A DNA stretch of 64,000 nucleotides from JBBDJB01 sp040880125 (GTDB lineage: Bacteria > Planctomycetota > Planctomycetia > Pirellulales > JBBDJB01), in NCBI GenBank assembly GCA_040880125.1, contig JBBDJB010000012.1, forward strand, positions 1-64,000. The letters are read 5' to 3'. The notes under the pieces are model-generated. The model did not search any database. It was not told the origin of the DNA and saw only the letters and a program-made list of their open reading frames with translations. Position numbers and translations under genes: made by a program. Each line of letters begins with the position of its first letter. The first letter of the stretch is position 1. This document shows, piece after piece, positions 62,365 through 64,000 of the stretch.

Positions 62365-64000
62365 ACCGATTGCGCGTCGCGCTGGCCCTGTTCGCCGCCA
62401 CGCTCGTTTTGGCGTTCGCCTGCGGAATCGCCGCGGCGCAGGAGACGCCGAGCGAACAACAACGTCGTACTACCGTCGAGGCGGTCCGGCTGGGTTTCCA
62501 AAACGTATACAAGGTCGGCTACTGGACGCCGGTCGAGGTCGGGCTGGGCGGCGGCGATACGCCCTACACCGGCTTTCTCGAGCTGACCCTCCCGGACGGT
62601 GACGGCGTCCAGTCGAGCGTCATCACACCGCCCAATCGCCCTGTGCAGACCACGCCGGGCCGGACAACCACCGTCTCGGCCTTCGTCAAGCCGGGCCGCG
62701 CCGACGGCGAGCTTCGCGTACGTTTTGTCGCCGAGGGCCGCCCTCGTGCCGAGCGCCGGATCTCCGTGGCCTTTCAACCGAACAACTTGCAGATCGGCTA
62801 CGGCAACGCGGCCATTGATGAGCTGATCCTCACGCTCGGTCCGCAATTGGGCCTAGGAGGTGTGCTGGCCGGCGTCGATCCCGACACCCAGCGCACCACG
62901 CACGTCGTCCCTCTGGGTGACATCTCCGAACTGCCCATCCGCTGGTACGGCTACGACGCGGTCAACACGCTGGTGCTCTCCACCAGCGACGTACAACTCT
63001 ACCGCGGACTGACTGCCGGCACGGCACGAGCCCAGGCGCTGCTGGAATGGGTCGAGCGGGGCGGCGACCTGGTGATGTTCGTCGGTGCCGAGGCGCCGGA
63101 AATACTCGCCGGCGATTCGCCTTTGTCCGAATTGGCCCCGGGCCGGTTCGACCGGTTGGTCGACCTGCGCCAAACCCGCTCGATCGAAGCGTATGCCGAC
63201 ACCCGTGAGCAAATCGATCTGGCCGGCGCCAGCCTGACCGCGCCACGGCTGAGCGACGTCCGCGGTACCATCGCTGCCTTCGAGGGCAATCGGCCGGAGG
63301 ACCTGCCGCTGGTCGTCCGCGCGCCGTTCGGCTTCGGAAACGTCACCTTCGTCGCCCTCGACTTGAACACGACGCCTCTCGACCGCTGGGAAGGACGCGA
63401 CGCCTTCCTCCGCACAGTAATCCGCCCGGGCGAACCGGTGGTCGAAGAAGACGAGTCCCAGGCGAACTTGACTTACCTTGACCCCGGCTACCTCGATCTG
63501 ACTGGCCAGCTCCGCGCGGCCCTCGATCAGTTTACCGGCGTTCAGGTCGTGCCGTTTTACATCGTTGCCACCCTGGTGCTGGGCTATATCCTGTTGATCG
63601 GCCCGGTCGATTACATGCTCGTCAAGCACGGCCTGAAGCGAATGGAGCTGACCTGGCTCACCTTCCCCGTGATCGTGATTGTTGTCAGCGGCGGGGCCTA
63701 CGCACTGGCGAACTGGACCAAAGGCGATCGACTGCGGCTCAACCAGGTCGAACTGATCGACGCCGACGTCGAGCGCGGCCTGGTCCGCGGCACCGTCTGG
63801 TCGCACATCTTCAGCCCCCGCGCAGACTCCTACAACTTGGGCCTCGCCCCGGTACTGCCCGGCGGCGGATCGCCTACCGATCCGCAAAAGCTGGTCGCCT
63901 GGCTGGGACTGCCCGGCGACGCCCTGGGCGGCATGGGCATGCAGGCTACCGGCACGCCGTTCTTCGATCGCCCGTATTACTTCGGCCCCGAGTTCGATCA
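62361..64000 (+). CDS. Secreted membrane protein of unknown function (5' part)
   Basis: An open frame from the ATG at 62361 (overlapping the mazG stop) runs off the right edge without a stop, at least 546 codons. Signal peptide (LRVALALFAATLVLAFACG). An extracytoplasmic beta-rich N-terminal domain is followed by an amidotransferase-like fold (LLEWVERGGDLVMFVGAEAP). One or two membrane helices lie at about 410-470 (VPFYIVATLVLGYILLIGPV and WLTFPVIVIVVSGGAYALAN). The plan resembles planctomycete proteins of the BatA/DUF4350 type, like those in the MoxR cluster. Confidence 0.8.
   Translation, partial: MNRLRVALALFAATLVLAFACGIAAAQETPSEQQRRTTVEAVRLGFQNVYKVGYWTPVEVGLGGGDTPYTGFLELTLPDGDGVQSSVITPPNRPVQTTPGRTTTVSAFVKPGRADGELRVRFVAEGRPRAERRISVAFQPNNLQIGYGNAAIDELILTLGPQLGLGGVLAGVDPDTQRTTHVVPLGDISELPIRWYGYDAVNTLVLSTSDVQLYRGLTAGTARAQALLEWVERGGDLVMFVGAEAPEILAGDSPLSELAPGRFDRLVDLRQTRSIEAYADTREQIDLAGASLTAPRLSDVRGTIAAFEGNRPEDLPLVVRAPFGFGNVTFVALDLNTTPLDRWEGRDAFLRTVIRPGEPVVEEDESQANLTYLDPGYLDLTGQLRAALDQFTGVQVVPFYIVATLVLGYILLIGPVDYMLVKHGLKRMELTWLTFPVIVIVVSGGAYALANWTKGDRLRLNQVELIDADVERGLVRGTVWSHIFSPRADSYNLGLAPVLPGGGSPTDPQKLVAWLGLPGDALGGMGMQATGTPFFDRPYYFGPEFD

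Overview
This is a high-GC bacterial chromosome segment that most resembles Planctomycetota, probably order Pirellulales. Four things point there. Small membrane proteins carry the F(S/G/Q)LRxLLLAVT-type motif. The Rieske, cytochrome b and multihaem cytochrome gene order is planctomycete-like. Secreted genes of the MoxR, DUF58 and VWA type, together with an NPCBM gene, form a long coupled cluster. Several families of short palindromic intergenic repeats are scattered between genes. The phylum call is an inference from family resemblance; no rRNA is present. I see no tRNA, rRNA, CRISPR array, prophage or transposase gene.

Layout. 1-4 kb: a minus-strand translation block (rpmE, prfA, prmC) followed by a DUF4261 gene, plus a DUF6174-like gene. 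4.4-9.9 kb: pyk, a membrane protein, argG and a double-domain ABC-2 permease. 10-16.4 kb: pyrB and pyrC, a NYN-domain protein, two poorly known genes, and purD on the minus strand. 16.9-39.7 kb: a large respiratory supercluster on the plus strand. It encodes a Rieske protein with an odd repeat-bearing N-terminus, a split b6f-like cytochrome b, a 1529-residue octahaem cytochrome with coiled coil and PDZ-like domain, a small lipoprotein, three tandem cupredoxin-like proteins, a dihaem lipoprotein, an A2-type haem-copper oxidase (coxB, coxA, coxC, subunit IV), haem A synthesis (ctaA, ctaB), an ABC exporter pair, SCO, DUF420, and small membrane proteins ending with DUF983. 40.4-55.6 kb: a PQQ-like propeller gene and then an eight-gene, mostly overlapping MoxR/DUF58/VWA operon. 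That operon ends in a Tat-exported terpenoid-cyclase-fold protein and an NPCBM-domain protein. 55.8-64 kb: archaeal-type phosphoglycerate mutase (minus) divergent from pgi, a metallo-beta-lactamase-fold hydrolase, a Rieske ferredoxin-like protein (minus), a TIGR03960-type radical SAM protein, MazG, and a secreted or membrane protein running off the right edge.

The likely working unit of greatest interest is the electron-transport chain at 17-39 kb. Quinol would be oxidised by a b6f-like complex that retains the cysteine used for haem c_n. Electrons would then pass through the giant octahaem cytochrome and a set of membrane-anchored copper and haem carriers to an A2-type cytochrome oxidase. 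Assembly genes sit in the same cluster. A -35-like TTGACA and a near-perfect CRP-type palindrome lie just upstream of the first gene.

Intergenic DNA carries at least four repeat families. One is a structured element of about 150 bp in three copies, with covarying hairpins. The others are a GGCACAGACATTCCTGTCTGTGCC-type hairpin in five copies, a CCCTCTCC/GGAGAGGG palindrome in six copies, and a 47-bp perfect inverted pair upstream of pyrB.
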